IMG/VR virus record: IMGVR_UViG_3300048839_001898
Coordinates: 1 to 38,682 of that record
DNA from: a virus
Length of the DNA stretch: 38,682 nucleotides
Reading direction: 5' to 3' (one strand)
Part shown: piece by piece, positions 5,951 to 14,496 of the stretch
How the letters are laid out: every line of letters begins with the position of its first letter
Numbering within the stretch: position 1 is the stretch's first letter
The notes under the pieces: model-generated
The model's database searches: none
What the model was told of the DNA's origin: nothing
The model's input: the letters and a program-made list of their open reading frames with translations, nothing else
Position numbers and translations under genes: made by a program

Positions 5951-8200
5951 TTAGAGCGCCCAATGGATGCGCTCGGCGGCATGGAACATCGATGCCGGTG
6001 AATTGGTCGCGCCGTCGATCACGACGGTGAAGCCGGAAACCGCAGTGCCGAGCTGGAAGTTGAAGGTGCGCTCGATCCGCCCGTCGGCTTCACTGACCAC
6101 CCGATCTGTCACCACATCCGGCGTTTCGTCAGCGCCGCCGATGCGGAGCCGGCAGGTGCAATCATGCGGCGTATCGTCGAAATATTCGAGCAGCAGCCGC
6201 ACGAAGATGTTGTTGGATGCCGCGGCAAGCGTAATGGGCGTGGACACGTGCCGGAACGAGGTCTTGGGTCGCGAAACCGAAAGGCGCGATCCGCCGAGCA
6301 TGAGGCCGGGTTGCATATCGCGCGTGCCGATGAAGCGAGCCCGGAACTGCACCAAAGGCGGCGCGCCGTTGAGCGCCGGCGAACCGCCGGGCGCAAGCGG
6401 CGTCCAATCGCCACCCGGCGCCTTGATCTCATAGATGAGCTCGGTCGATTCCGGAGCGATGGTGCCGGCAAGAATATCGATCGCCCGCATGCCGCCGTCG
6501 AGGTTGATGGGTTTCAGCTCGATTGCGACCTGCGGCGCATTGAACCGCGCGCCCCAAAGCTCGATCATCAGGTCCTTGGTGAGATCGCCATAATAATAGG
6601 CGCCGTCGGTCGAGTAGAAGAAGGTGCCGTCGGTGTAGCTCTGTCCATAGGCCATGCCGACGCGGTGCGCGGCGTTCGAGGTGAGGACCAGCGCATAGCG
6701 CCCGCCCGCGCGCAAGAAAGTAGGCGTCACCTGCACGCGGTTCCAGGCATTCTGCAACAGCGCCATATGCGGGACCGAGACCTGCAGGATCGCCTTCGAC
6801 AGATCGGGTACGCCGTTCGTGGTTTCACACAGGGTCAGATGAACCGCTTCATCGGCGCCCTTCGCGGTCAGGTAGAAGCCGACTTTCGTCAGCCACATGT
6901 CGTTTGAGACCAGGAAGCTCTGCGCCACCTGCGCGCCAACGATCTGATGCTCGATGACGATATGGTCCCAATAGCTCTCGTCCCAGGCGTCGATGAACAT
7001 CTCGACCAGGCGGGTTTTCTTGTGCTTGCGCACCTTGTCGGGGTCGAGCACCAGGAAGCTTTCGCCATCCTTCTTGAAGATCCGGGTCGCCGGATCGTAT
7101 TCGCCCGAAAGCCACCATTGCTTGCCGCTCGAGACCTTGAATTGCGCGCCATAGCGGATGCGCTGGCGGGAAATCGTGCGCTGCACAATATCGTGGGTCT
7201 GGAAACCGTATTGGGCGATGCCGAGATCCGAATGCATCGGTCCGACTTGCAACTTGAGCACGTCGATATAGGCCGGGAGGAGGAGCCCGTTGCTCAACCG
7301 CGCGTTCGGGTCGTTTGACGAGAACACGTCCATCTCGGCCGCGCTTTCGTTCGCGGGGGCAAAGCGCAGGCCTTCCTCGATCTTGGCGTCGTAGCCGAGA
7401 CTTTGCGCATTCTGCGCGTCGCTCTCCTCGTCGTCGAGAAATCGGTCAGCGCCATAGGCAGAGGCATCGTCCGGAAGCTCCAGCCGCTCCTTCATGCGGG
7501 CGATATCGACATAGAGGCTCGCGATCTCGGTCATCTCGCCCTTCTGGCGGATCTGATTGGCGAGAGCGGCAAGATCGGACGCGAGCGAGGCAACCCGCGG
7601 CTCAATCTGGCGGCGGAATTCCTCCAGTGTATCAGTGCGCTGGTCGAGGGCTTCGGTCGAGGCGACCGCGTTGTCGGTCAGCATGGTCACCGAGAGAACT
7701 TGCGTCGGATCGAGCAGGACATGCGCCACGGCGACATGTGCGACGGGGATCGCGGGAGGCTGCGGGTCGGGGCTTTCGCTGCCAGCGGTGAAGGCCAGCA
7801 CCGCATCGCGCGCGCGGGTCAGCGCCACGCTGTCCGGTTCGGTCTGATTGGTTTCGACGTTGACGAGGAAATCGCGCTCGGTGACGTCGGTATCGTTTTC
7901 CTGACCGAATACCGACACCGCAACAATGCGCTTCGAGGCTGCCGCAAGATACGGGACCATGCTTTGGGTAAGACTCGAACTGCGTGCGAATACCGCGCCT
8001 CCGGCCTGATAGAATCGGCCCGGAGCGACCGCAATCTCGGCCTGTGCGCTCTTGGTCACGTTGAAGCCAGCATAGCGATGGCTTTTGGTGACCGCGTCAT
8101 CGACGATATGCTCGAACGACGCGCGCGCGAAGGATTGCAGATTGTTGTGATCGGACGCGGTCTGTTCCTGATAATCACGAAAGATGACCTGCTTTTCCAC
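5951..8200 (-). CDS. Large DUF4815-like tail/baseplate fibre protein
   Basis: A 749-aa protein beginning MEKQVIFRDYQEQTASDHNN. The first 200 residues (RDYQE, then GFNVTKSAQAEIAVAPGRFYQ and TERDFLVNVETNQTEPDSVA) match the DUF4815 domain of contractile phages. A helical segment follows at about 200-255 (a long run of Leu/Ala heptads), then a beta-rich C-terminal half with repeated jelly-roll-like strands (SFLVSNDMWLTKVGFYLTAKGADEAV...). It lies directly downstream of baseplate genes V-W-J-I, where P2-like phages place fibre gene H, so it probably attaches to the baseplate and carries the fibres. No enzyme motif is evident. A role in baseplate-to-fibre linkage is inference. Confidence 0.72.
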   Translation of the reverse strand: MEKQVIFRDYQEQTASDHNNLQSFARASFEHIVDDAVTKSHRYAGFNVTKSAQAEIAVAPGRFYQAGGAVFARSSSLTQSMVPYLAAASKRIVAVSVFGQENDTDVTERDFLVNVETNQTEPDSVALTRARDAVLAFTAGSESPDPQPPAIPVAHVAVAHVLLDPTQVLSVTMLTDNAVASTEALDQRTDTLEEFRRQIEPRVASLASDLAALANQIRQKGEMTEIASLYVDIARMKERLELPDDASAYGADRFLDDEESDAQNAQSLGYDAKIEEGLRFAPANESAAEMDVFSSNDPNARLSNGLLLPAYIDVLKLQVGPMHSDLGIAQYGFQTHDIVQRTISRQRIRYGAQFKVSSGKQWWLSGEYDPATRIFKKDGESFLVLDPDKVRKHKKTRLVEMFIDAWDESYWDHIVIEHQIVGAQVAQSFLVSNDMWLTKVGFYLTAKGADEAVHLTLCETTNGVPDLSKAILQVSVPHMALLQNAWNRVQVTPTFLRAGGRYALVLTSNAAHRVGMAYGQSYTDGTFFYSTDGAYYYGDLTKDLMIELWGARFNAPQVAIELKPINLDGGMRAIDILAGTIAPESTELIYEIKAPGGDWTPLAPGGSPALNGAPPLVQFRARFIGTRDMQPGLMLGGSRLSVSRPKTSFRHVSTPITLAAASNNIFVRLLLEYFDDTPHDCTCRLRIGGADETPDVVTDRVVSEADGRIERTFNFQLGTAVSGFTVVIDGATNSPASMFHAAERIHWAL

Positions 8201-8208
8201 GGCCTGTC

Positions 8209-9417
8209 TTACCTTTGGCTGGGGCGGCCGACGACGAACTGATCGATACCGGCCAGGAAAATCGTTCCCGCAATGATCTGCGCCCGTGGCGCGTAGCGGA
8301 TCATGAGGCGGTCGGAAGCGCGCTTGGCTGCGATCAGCGCGCGTCGCGCATTGAGGGTTCGGTTTGGATCGTGCGGCAGCCAGAATTTTGAGCGCCGCGC
8401 CAGAATGCCTTCACCGGCCGTAAAGGCTTTGCGGGTTGCGGGCATCGACACCTGGACATGAGCGGTGTGCGCCGGAAAGCCATAGCGCCCGATGCCCATG
8501 AACTGGATGGCGGGGCGTCTGAAGATGCGGCTGCCGTCGGCAATGGCAAAGCGCCAATAGATGCGCAGTGGCGCAGACGATGGCCGGAAGTATCCTCCAC
8601 CAACATAATGGCCGCAGAACACGCCGGCATCGCGGTGCCCCCCAATCTTGATCCGCTCTGGCTCCGACGTGACCGCCTCGAGATGAGGGCCAACCGGCGC
8701 CCGCCAATGGTCGCGGGTCTTTGGCGCAATCGTCGCGATCCGCTGCCAGGCCTCCGACGGCTGAAAGTAGTGAGCATTGAGAGCGCAGCGCACGAAAACC
8801 CGACGGCCGCCCTGCGCTTTGATATGAAGACGGAACCAGTTGCCGTAATCGCTCACCCGGGTGTCGGTCTCAGTACTGCCCTCCACCCAACGGGCGCGGC
8901 GTTGGAGGCGCTTGAACGCGGTCGAGGGCACCGGGAAGGCCGCCGGAAAAAAGCTTGCGAAATGATAGCCGCCGGCATGTAGTGCGAGCCCGCGATGGCC
9001 GCTCTCGCGCATTCGCCAGGTGCGCACCTGCGGCAGCCCGGACAGCCAAGCTTCGCGCTGCTCGCGCGTGAGACGCGGCCCGGAATAGACGACCTGCGGG
9101 GGTGCGATCACCGCAAGTGGTCGCGCATCCACATAGGGCAGGTAGGAATGGATCGCGGCGAGTGTGCCCTTCTCGCGGTGCATGCGCACCGCATTGGCAA
9201 TGATGCTGCGCTTGCGCGCCACACTCCAGCCCTCCGACCAGAGATCGACCGAAAAGGCGTGTGCCAGCATCGGCAAGAATTGCGGCGGACAGGTCCATGG
9301 GTCCCAGACCTCGCGCGTTGGTGCGTCGATCGCCTCAAGACGCGTCGACAGCGCGGCGAGCGTTTTGTTGAACGGCGTCTCCGAAACTGGAAGGATATGA
9401 TCGTGATAGGGGATCAC
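8209..9417 (-). CDS. Phage tail protein I (gpI-like baseplate protein)
   Basis: Translation is placed at the GTG at 9415-9417, whose last two bases fall in the gpJ stop (4-base GTGA overlap), giving 402 aa. The N-terminal 115 residues carry the gpI family core: LPVSETPFNKTLAALSTRLE, then REVWDPWTCPPQFLPMLAHA, then WSVARKRSIIANAVRMHREK and GTLAAI. The family is normally about 180-200 aa, so this protein has an additional beta-rich C-terminal extension of about 200 residues that may form an extra baseplate or host-contact domain. GpI works with gpJ at the baseplate edge. Confidence 0.85.
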   Translation of the reverse strand: MIPYHDHILPVSETPFNKTLAALSTRLEAIDAPTREVWDPWTCPPQFLPMLAHAFSVDLWSEGWSVARKRSIIANAVRMHREKGTLAAIHSYLPYVDARPLAVIAPPQVVYSGPRLTREQREAWLSGLPQVRTWRMRESGHRGLALHAGGYHFASFFPAAFPVPSTAFKRLQRRARWVEGSTETDTRVSDYGNWFRLHIKAQGGRRVFVRCALNAHYFQPSEAWQRIATIAPKTRDHWRAPVGPHLEAVTSEPERIKIGGHRDAGVFCGHYVGGGYFRPSSAPLRIYWRFAIADGSRIFRRPAIQFMGIGRYGFPAHTAHVQVSMPATRKAFTAGEGILARRSKFWLPHDPNRTLNARRALIAAKRASDRLMIRYAPRAQIIAGTIFLAGIDQFVVGRPSQR

Positions 9418-10340
9418 GGTTCGACCTCGACCGCGATCATGATGTTGGTACAAAACGCGGCCTGAGACGGCCCTATGGCGATGTCATCGGCGGGTACCGT
9501 GCGCCGTACCCGCAGCACATTGCCGACATAGGCGGCGCCTTCGATCGCGTTGGCATAGACGGTCGCGCCGATGGCATAGCGCGCCTCAGTGACCTTGCGC
9601 ACCATCTCCTGCGCCGCCGCTGCGATTACGGCCGGCGCCGGCCCGCGCGGCAGCGTGATCGTCAGCGCAACCTCGTAAGTGACGATGTCCGCCGGCGCTA
9701 CGGTGACGATATCGGTGAGCGGCTTCACATTCGGCGCATGCAGCGCCTCCCGCACGCGATCGCAGATCTCGTCCGCCGCAGGTGCCCCGTCAGGCCCGAG
9801 CAAATAAACAGCAGCGCGCCCGGGAACGCCATGCACGCCCGGCCCGAGCACCGCAATGTCCCGCGCCTGCGGCCAGGCTTTGGCCGCATGATAGACATAG
9901 GCGTCCGGCGATCCGGCCGCGGGGACCGCGAAGGAGGTCAGGTAACGCAGCAGCAGCGCGGCGTCGCTTTCCATCACGGCCGGCGCGTCCGGCGTTGCTG
10001 GTGCGATCACAAGGCGCTGGACGTTCGCCCGGGCGGCGATGGCGTCGAGATCGCTGCCTTGTGAATAGGCCGGAAGCACCGCGCGCACAGCGGAATTCAC
10101 CCGCGCGCGCATTAGGGTTTCGCGATGGGCATGCGCCTCCTGATCGATCTTGATCGGATCGAATTCCAGACCGCCCACGTCATAGGGAAAGCCCGCCTGA
10201 TCGGCGCGAAGCTGGAAGTCCGCCATCCGCGCATCAAGGATCGCTTCCTGATCCAATTCTTCGATGGCGTTGGGCAACGGCAAATGCGCCGGATTGATCG
10301 TCGGCGCAATGAAGCGGTTGACGTTGACAACCACGGTCAT
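9414..10340 (-). CDS. Baseplate J-like protein (wedge component)
   Basis: A 308-aa protein starting MTVVVNVNRFIAPTINPAHL. Family features are the helix VNSAVRAVLPAYSQGSDLDAIAARANVQRL, the motif DAALLLRYLTSFAVPAAGSPDAYVYHA, and the strand AVLGPGVHGVPGRAAVYLLGPDG. These define baseplate J proteins of contractile phages, which form wedges with W and I. The start overlaps the W gene by 4 bases and its stop overlaps I. Length is close to the P2 J protein (302 aa). Confidence 0.92.
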   Translation of the reverse strand: MTVVVNVNRFIAPTINPAHLPLPNAIEELDQEAILDARMADFQLRADQAGFPYDVGGLEFDPIKIDQEAHAHRETLMRARVNSAVRAVLPAYSQGSDLDAIAARANVQRLVIAPATPDAPAVMESDAALLLRYLTSFAVPAAGSPDAYVYHAAKAWPQARDIAVLGPGVHGVPGRAAVYLLGPDGAPAADEICDRVREALHAPNVKPLTDIVTVAPADIVTYEVALTITLPRGPAPAVIAAAAQEMVRKVTEARYAIGATVYANAIEGAAYVGNVLRVRRTVPADDIAIGPSQAAFCTNIMIAVEVEP

Positions 10341-10756
10341 AGCGGATTCTCGGCGGTCACAAGACCGTCCTCGTTGGCAAACAGAATGATGCGCCGCGGC
10401 CCATCGACGGTGAAATCGCCGAGATGCGCCCGCGGGCGATAGACGCCCTGCAGTTCCAGGCGAAGCCGCCCGGTGCGTAACTCGTCGGCTTCCGAAAGCA
10501 CGGCAATCCTGGTCAAAGCGAAGCGTGGCTCGAAGGCAATCGCGGCAAACAGCGCGGTGAAGAAATTCAGCAGCGTCTCCGGAACGAGATTTTCGCCGAG
10601 CAAGTTCGGAATGAGCGAACCGATCCAGCGGCGCATGACACGCGAGCCGAATGGGGTCGAGAAGATCGCTTCGAGACTTAAGATCACATGTCCCCAGCCG
10701 GCGATCGGACGACCGGTCCAGCGATCGAGGCCGGTGCCGACCGGCTTGGCGGCCAT
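10337..10756 (-). CDS. Baseplate wedge protein W (gp25-like)
   Basis: A 139-aa protein, MAAKPVGTGLDRWTGRPIAG. The gp25-like core is clear: GWGHVILSLEAIFSTPFGSRVMRRWIGS (short runs LSLEAIFSTPFGSRVMRR) then LFAAIAFEPRFALTRI. The pattern 'SI..IL.TP.GSR.M.P..G' is the hallmark of gp25/W baseplate proteins that nucleate sheath assembly. Placed between a 64-aa protein and baseplate J, as in P2-like operons where the order is V-W-J-I. Confidence 0.88.
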   Translation of the reverse strand: MAAKPVGTGLDRWTGRPIAGWGHVILSLEAIFSTPFGSRVMRRWIGSLIPNLLGENLVPETLLNFFTALFAAIAFEPRFALTRIAVLSEADELRTGRLRLELQGVYRPRAHLGDFTVDGPRRIILFANEDGLVTAENPL

Positions 10757-10759
10757 GGT

Positions 10760-10954
10760 CTATGTCCGCCGGATCGACCGGCGCGGTGCGGCAGCTTCGG
10801 CACGCTTCTGCGCGCCGGCCTCGCGGATCAAACCGCGCGCAAGCTCGTACTCGGCCTCATCTTGCGTCAGGACCAGGATCTCGCCCGCGCGCACTTTGCG
10901 GCCGGCCACCCATTCACACAAACCAGTTGCCTCGTAAGCCTTGGTGGTCACCAT
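10760..10954 (-). CDS. Small protein between baseplate V and W genes, unknown
   Basis: A 64-aa protein starting MVTTKAYEATGLCEWVAGRK. It has one beta-type core (EWVAGRKVRAGEILVLTQDEAEYELARGLI in short pieces) and a basic Arg-rich C-terminus. The ATG at 10954 is preceded by a plausible GGCGGAA ribosome site. Similar short proteins with a 'G..V..G..L.LT..EA.YEL..G.I' pattern occur in contractile-tail operons, but I know of no function. Its stop lies 3 bases before the W start. Confidence 0.6.
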   Translation of the reverse strand: MVTTKAYEATGLCEWVAGRKVRAGEILVLTQDEAEYELARGLIREAGAQKRAEAAAPRRSIRRT

Positions 10955-11020
10955 ATCGTTCCGCCTTCGCATGCGGCATCGATGCGCGATGCGCCTGGAT
11001 GGTTTTCATTCCGCTGATCG

Positions 11021-11611
11021 TTACGCCACCTTGGCCTCGGTCTGCTTGGCTTCGCCACCGGCGGTCAGGACTTTCGGCTTGATGCTGTCGGCCTCGCCTT
11101 CATCGTCGAGGCCAAGACGGGTGGTCTTGACCGAGTAGACCGCGGAACTCTTGACGCCGAGCTTGGTTTGGCCGACCTCGGCCACGATCTTGTCCGCGGT
11201 CATCAACAGACGCGCTTCATTGCCGACCTTGAATTCGAGCTCGCTCTCCTTGAGCGTGACCCGCACCGAGCCGAAGGTGAGCACGTGCTCGTCAGGCTTT
11301 TCAGACGGCGATTGGTTGCGATCGCTCCATGTGAGCGGTATCGCCACCGCCTGCCGAAAATCTCCGGTCGGGTTCAGCATGGTCATCTGCTGGCCCCTGC
11401 TCGGCGGCGCATGCAGCTTCAAATCGCCCGCGATTTGCGCATACGGAACCCAAGGCCCAATGAACGGCGCACCGTCATCGCCTTCGCCAAGGCGTATTCG
11501 CAGGCGTTGCTTCTTAGCATCGACCTGCTCGACGGTGCCGTGGCGCATCATGTTGGCAAGCCGGCGCTCCAATTCGGCAATGCGCACCACGAGTTCGGCA
11601 AGCTCGCGCAT
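11021..11611 (-). CDS. Baseplate assembly protein V (spike)
   Basis: A 196-aa protein starting MRELAELVVRIAELERRLAN. The order of features is that of P2 gpV: an N-terminal coiled segment, then an OB-type domain at about residues 22-100 (HGTVEQVDAKKQRLRIRLGE, then GPWVPYAQIAGD, PSRGQQMTMLNPTGDFRQAV), then beta-helix-like repeats (HVLTFGSVRVTLKESELEFK, LLMTADKIVAEVGQTKLGV). gpV trimers form the membrane-piercing spike under the tail. I do not see a C-terminal metal-binding HxH motif, so the tip may differ from P2. Confidence 0.87.
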   Translation of the reverse strand: MRELAELVVRIAELERRLANMMRHGTVEQVDAKKQRLRIRLGEGDDGAPFIGPWVPYAQIAGDLKLHAPPSRGQQMTMLNPTGDFRQAVAIPLTWSDRNQSPSEKPDEHVLTFGSVRVTLKESELEFKVGNEARLLMTADKIVAEVGQTKLGVKSSAVYSVKTTRLGLDDEGEADSIKPKVLTAGGEAKQTEAKVA

Positions 11612-11620
11612 CGCTTAGCC

Positions 11621-12430
11621 TTAAGGCTCCTGCGGTCCGAGCGCGTCGTTCGCGCTGTCCTCGTTCGCCACGAACGCCCCGCCCGGAAACGCGAGCGTTG
11701 CGCTTCCGACTGGAGCCGCGTTTTCGTCCGTCGTCGGGTCGTCGAGCATCGGGCCAAGCCCGATGCCCCGAATACCCGTCAGGCCCAGCGCGACCCGAGC
11801 CTGCTGCCAGTCTGGAATGACCGTGCCGGCAATGAGCTGTCGCCAATATCGCGCGATATCGGCGAGTTCGACGTCGGCCTCCATATTGGTGAGGAGATCG
11901 GCCCACACCCCCGTCGGTTCGGCGCCGGGGATCGGCTCGGCAATCGGCTCCACTTTATATACGGCACGCAGCAGCGCCTGGCGGCGGCCCTTGTCGGCGA
12001 TGGCGCCACGGTCCCATTCGCAGAAATCCTGGGGCCCAGTCCGAAACCAGAGCCGGCGAAACAGCTCGGGCCAGATCGATGTTTCGGCCAGGAAGACCTT
12101 CTCGACCTCGTAAGCCAGGCTCCGGAGATAGACCTCGTTACCTTCGTCCGAGGCCGGGATCCGGATCTCGGTCTCGCCGGCATCGACGGTGACCGCCTGC
12201 GCCACGAACATGTCGATCGACAGATCGATGACCTGCGGCGCGCTTAACAGCTCACGTCCCGCGACCTGCCGCTTGCCGCTATCGCAATAAATCACGATCA
12301 CGGGCGCACTCTGGTCGCGCAGCGCATCGAACGGCTCGACCGCGCTGTCGAACACCGCATCCCCAGCCGATGTCCGGCCCTTGAGCGACCGCAGCGCCGC
12401 GATCTTGATGGCCGCAACCGCAAGGCTCAT
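11621..12430 (-). CDS. Phage structural protein of the head-tail region, unknown family
   Basis: A 269-aa protein starting MSLAVAAIKIAALRSLKGRT at an ATG that overlaps the previous stop by 4 bases (12427-12430). The first 145 residues look like a compact alpha/beta domain (FDALRDQSAPVIVIYCDSGK, ELLSAPQVIDLSIDMFVAQA, AGETEIRIPASDEGNEVYLR). The remainder is helical with a low-complexity acidic C-terminus. It lies between the joining protein and baseplate V, where tail-completion or tail-terminator genes sit in mixed lambda/P2 phages, so a connector or tail-terminator role is plausible but not shown. Confidence 0.6.
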   Translation of the reverse strand: MSLAVAAIKIAALRSLKGRTSAGDAVFDSAVEPFDALRDQSAPVIVIYCDSGKRQVAGRELLSAPQVIDLSIDMFVAQAVTVDAGETEIRIPASDEGNEVYLRSLAYEVEKVFLAETSIWPELFRRLWFRTGPQDFCEWDRGAIADKGRRQALLRAVYKVEPIAEPIPGAEPTGVWADLLTNMEADVELADIARYWRQLIAGTVIPDWQQARVALGLTGIRGIGLGPMLDDPTTDENAAPVGSATLAFPGGAFVANEDSANDALGPQEP

Positions 12431-12837
12431 GTCATGATCCGCACAAGCGACAGAAGGACGCGAGCGAGGCCATCGCTTTCGATCGCGGTGATCTCGAAGA
12501 CCGGCGTCTGCGGCCGCTCCAGCGCCACAACCCGGTCGCCGACCTTCGGCCACTCGTCGCCAAGCCTGGCCGCATCGATGCTGGCAACCGTGCCGGCCAT
12601 GACAAACATTCGATCGAAGTCCCGGCCCACGGCGTTGTCGACAGTGCGCGTACGCTCTGGCCTCTCGGTGATGATCGCGAGCACTTGCCGCTCGGCGCGA
12701 TCCGGATCGGGCACAGCTTCGGCATAACCGCCCGGCCGCATCGGCATGAGGCGGATTGTTTCTGCGAAAGCCCGATCGAGCGCCGGCTGGCGGCCGGCCC
12801 AGGTTTCGGAAAACTGCGACATTGGCGCTGGGCTCAT
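12427..12837 (-). CDS. Head-tail joining-type protein (Gifsy-2 gpFII-like family)
   Basis: A 136-aa frame, MSPAPMSQFSETWAGRQPAL; the ATG at 12822 (MSQFSETW) is an equally good start. The middle holds beta strands (QVLAIITERPERTRTVDN, then FDRMFVMAGTVASIDAARLG, WPKVGDRVVAL) resembling small head-tail joining proteins of the Gifsy-2 prophage type. It follows the capsid gene in transcription order, separated only by the toxin-antitoxin insertion. No Shine-Dalgarno is visible before either start: the bases upstream belong to the antitoxin promoter, which suggests that the insertion replaced the original translation signal. Confidence 0.6.
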   Translation of the reverse strand: MSPAPMSQFSETWAGRQPALDRAFAETIRLMPMRPGGYAEAVPDPDRAERQVLAIITERPERTRTVDNAVGRDFDRMFVMAGTVASIDAARLGDEWPKVGDRVVALERPQTPVFEITAIESDGLARVLLSLVRIMT

Positions 12838-12840
12838 CTA

Positions 12841-12887
12841 TTGAAATGTATCCCAATTGTGCTACATAGGGTCGGAGGAGCAAAATC
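12841..12887 (+). promoter_or_regulatory. Promoter, operator dyad and RBS of the toxin-antitoxin pair
   Basis: A TTGAAA (12841-12846) and TACATA (12863-12868) pair with a 16-bp spacer makes a plausible sigma-70 promoter. Between them lies a 20-bp imperfect palindrome (12847-12866), TGTA...CAATTG...TACA, with 8 of 10 symmetric positions matching; it is a likely operator for the antitoxin or its complex. A GGAGGAG ribosome site follows, before the ATG at 12889. Confidence 0.65.
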
Positions 12888-12888
12888 G

Positions 12889-13149
12889 ATGGCTAAGACC
12901 GCAATGATCCGCGCCCGGATGGAGCCGGGCTTAAAAGAAGAGGCTGAGCAGGTTCTGGCCGAGGTTGGGCTGTCGCCCACGGAGGCAATCAGCCTATTTT
13001 ACCGGCAGATCTCGCTGCGGGGCGGCCTACCGTTTGAGGTCCGGTTGCCCAACGCCATGACCCGTGCCGCCATTGCCCAGGCGCGCTCCGGCAAGAAGCT
13101 CAAGAGCTTCAAGACGGCTGCTGACGTCATGCGCACGGCGCGTGCGTGA
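12889..13149 (+). CDS. RelB/DinJ-family antitoxin
   Basis: An 86-aa protein, MAKTAMIRARMEPGLKEEAE. It has the ribbon-helix-helix N-terminus of DinJ antitoxins (TAMIRARMEPGLKEEAEQVL then LGLSPTEAIS-like VGLSPTEAISLFYRQI) and the LPFEVRLPNA segment typical of DinJ. The C-terminal tail is where such antitoxins wrap the toxin. A GGAGGAG ribosome site lies 8 bases upstream of the chosen ATG. It overlaps the downstream toxin by 4 bases (GTGA) and is opposite in direction to the surrounding head genes. By family precedent it represses its own promoter. Confidence 0.92.
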   Translation: MAKTAMIRARMEPGLKEEAEQVLAEVGLSPTEAISLFYRQISLRGGLPFEVRLPNAMTRAAIAQARSGKKLKSFKTAADVMRTARA

Positions 13150-13415
13150 AGGAGATAAAGACTACAAACCGTTTTTTGCGCGACCTGAAGCTGGCGCGCA
13201 GGCGTGGCCAGGACCTCGACAAACTTGAAGCGGTGATTGCTGCACTTGCCCGTGGCGAAAAGCTTTCATCAAGGTATCGTCCGCATCGTCTCCAGGGAGA
13301 GATGAAGGGACTCTGGGAATGCCATGTCGAGCCGGACTGGTTGTTGATCTGGGATGAAATGCCCGACGCAATCATCTTGATCCGTAGCGGCACGCATTCC
13401 GATCTGTTCGACTGA
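13146..13415 (+). CDS. YafQ-family mRNA interferase toxin
   Basis: An 89-aa RelE-fold protein beginning at a GTG within the antitoxin stop. The E. coli YafQ catalytic residues H50, H63, D67, H87 all have counterparts: His47 in RPHRLQG, His60 and Asp64 in HVEPDW, and His84 with Phe88 in SGTHSDLF. The GEMKGLWECHVEPDWLLIW core is diagnostic. All catalytic residues are kept, so it is probably active as a ribosome-dependent RNA endonuclease, neutralised by the upstream antitoxin. Its stop is 9 bases from the capsid gene stop, so the two genes converge. Confidence 0.93.
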   Translation: MKEIKTTNRFLRDLKLARRRGQDLDKLEAVIAALARGEKLSSRYRPHRLQGEMKGLWECHVEPDWLLIWDEMPDAIILIRSGTHSDLFD

Positions 13416-13424
13416 AACCGTATC

Positions 13425-14450
13425 CTAGTGATGAAGCCCTTTGATCAGCGCGCGCGGACGCAGGCAAAGTGACAGCGGATTGCTCTGCATCTCGAGCCGC
13501 ACGGACTTGTTGTTGTCGGACGGGATCGCCTTGGCATAACGCGGCAGACCTAGCGTATTGACGGTTTCGATATAGTCCGCCGGCGCAAAGAACGTCTTGA
13601 ACAAGTTCGGTGTGCCAAGCGGGAAGAAGTGCGCCTCATTGGGATCGATAAACGGGGTCACGGTATCGCCCGTGTCGGTGCCGCCACCGATCCAACCGCG
13701 GTAGTTCTCGAAGGTGACGCCGCCGTATTTAAGCGTGGAGAACACCACGCCCTCGCGCAACCGCACGCCCTCCTGGTAGCGATAGGTATCACGCACCTCG
13801 GCGTGCTCGATCAGGTCGTCCCAGAAGGTGTCACCGCAAAGCGCATATACGCTGGTGAAGGCGACCCCTCCCAGCGTCTGCGACATGGTGCGTACCAGCT
13901 GACTGCACTTCTTGCGGACGGCGGTATTGGCGCTGCCGAGGGCGAAGTTGATCGGCGTGATTGCCGTGACGCCGAACTCTGAGAAGAGATCGTAAATCGT
14001 ATTGCCATCGCGGTCGACGATCAGGCCCTTGATGGCGCCCACCCGCTGGAATTCGGTCGTCGCATCGAGCTGAGCGGTAAACATTTCCATTCGCCCCGAG
14101 AGATAGGTCTCGACCGAGCGCGCCTGCATCTGCGGCCCGAATTCGCGCACGTTCTGCACTTCCTCGGCCAGCACATTGTCGTCAAGTTGATAATGCGGGA
14201 CTTTGAGAACCCGCGCCCGGCGCAGCGGCTTGGGGCGGGTTTCGCCCGGACCGCCGCGCGGCGTCGGGTTGACCAGCGTCAAGATGCCGGACTGCTCTTC
14301 GAGCGCGATCGAGGTCGTCGGTACCGGCGCCTCCGTAAACAGTCCGAGCGCGCCCAGGCGCCCCGGCACGAAGGGAAGCTTGTTAATGTTGTCGGTCAGC
14401 GTGACGAAGTTAAAAGCGTCATTGCTGAACACGTCGAGAATAGGTTCCAT
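13425..14450 (-). CDS. Major capsid protein (lambda gpE-like)
   Basis: A 341-aa protein, MEPILDVFSNDAFNFVTLTD, the usual length for the lambda E family (341 aa in lambda). Landmarks are the N-arm (DNINKLPFVPGRLGALGLF), the E-loop region (SIALEEQSGILTLVNPTPRG), and the P/A-domain patterns GAIKGLIVDRDGNTIYDLFS and ALCGDTFWDDLIEHAEVRDTY. The C-terminus is NPLSLCLRPRALIKG, the conserved ending of this family. An AGGA ribosome site lies 7 bases before the start. It forms the icosahedral shell with the adjacent decoration protein. Confidence 0.95.
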   Translation of the reverse strand: MEPILDVFSNDAFNFVTLTDNINKLPFVPGRLGALGLFTEAPVPTTSIALEEQSGILTLVNPTPRGGPGETRPKPLRRARVLKVPHYQLDDNVLAEEVQNVREFGPQMQARSVETYLSGRMEMFTAQLDATTEFQRVGAIKGLIVDRDGNTIYDLFSEFGVTAITPINFALGSANTAVRKKCSQLVRTMSQTLGGVAFTSVYALCGDTFWDDLIEHAEVRDTYRYQEGVRLREGVVFSTLKYGGVTFENYRGWIGGGTDTGDTVTPFIDPNEAHFFPLGTPNLFKTFFAPADYIETVNTLGLPRYAKAIPSDNNKSVRLEMQSNPLSLCLRPRALIKGLHH

Positions 14451-14496
14451 CGTTTAATCCTGGGGTTTGGATATTGCGGGGGCGCGCGTTTTGAAA

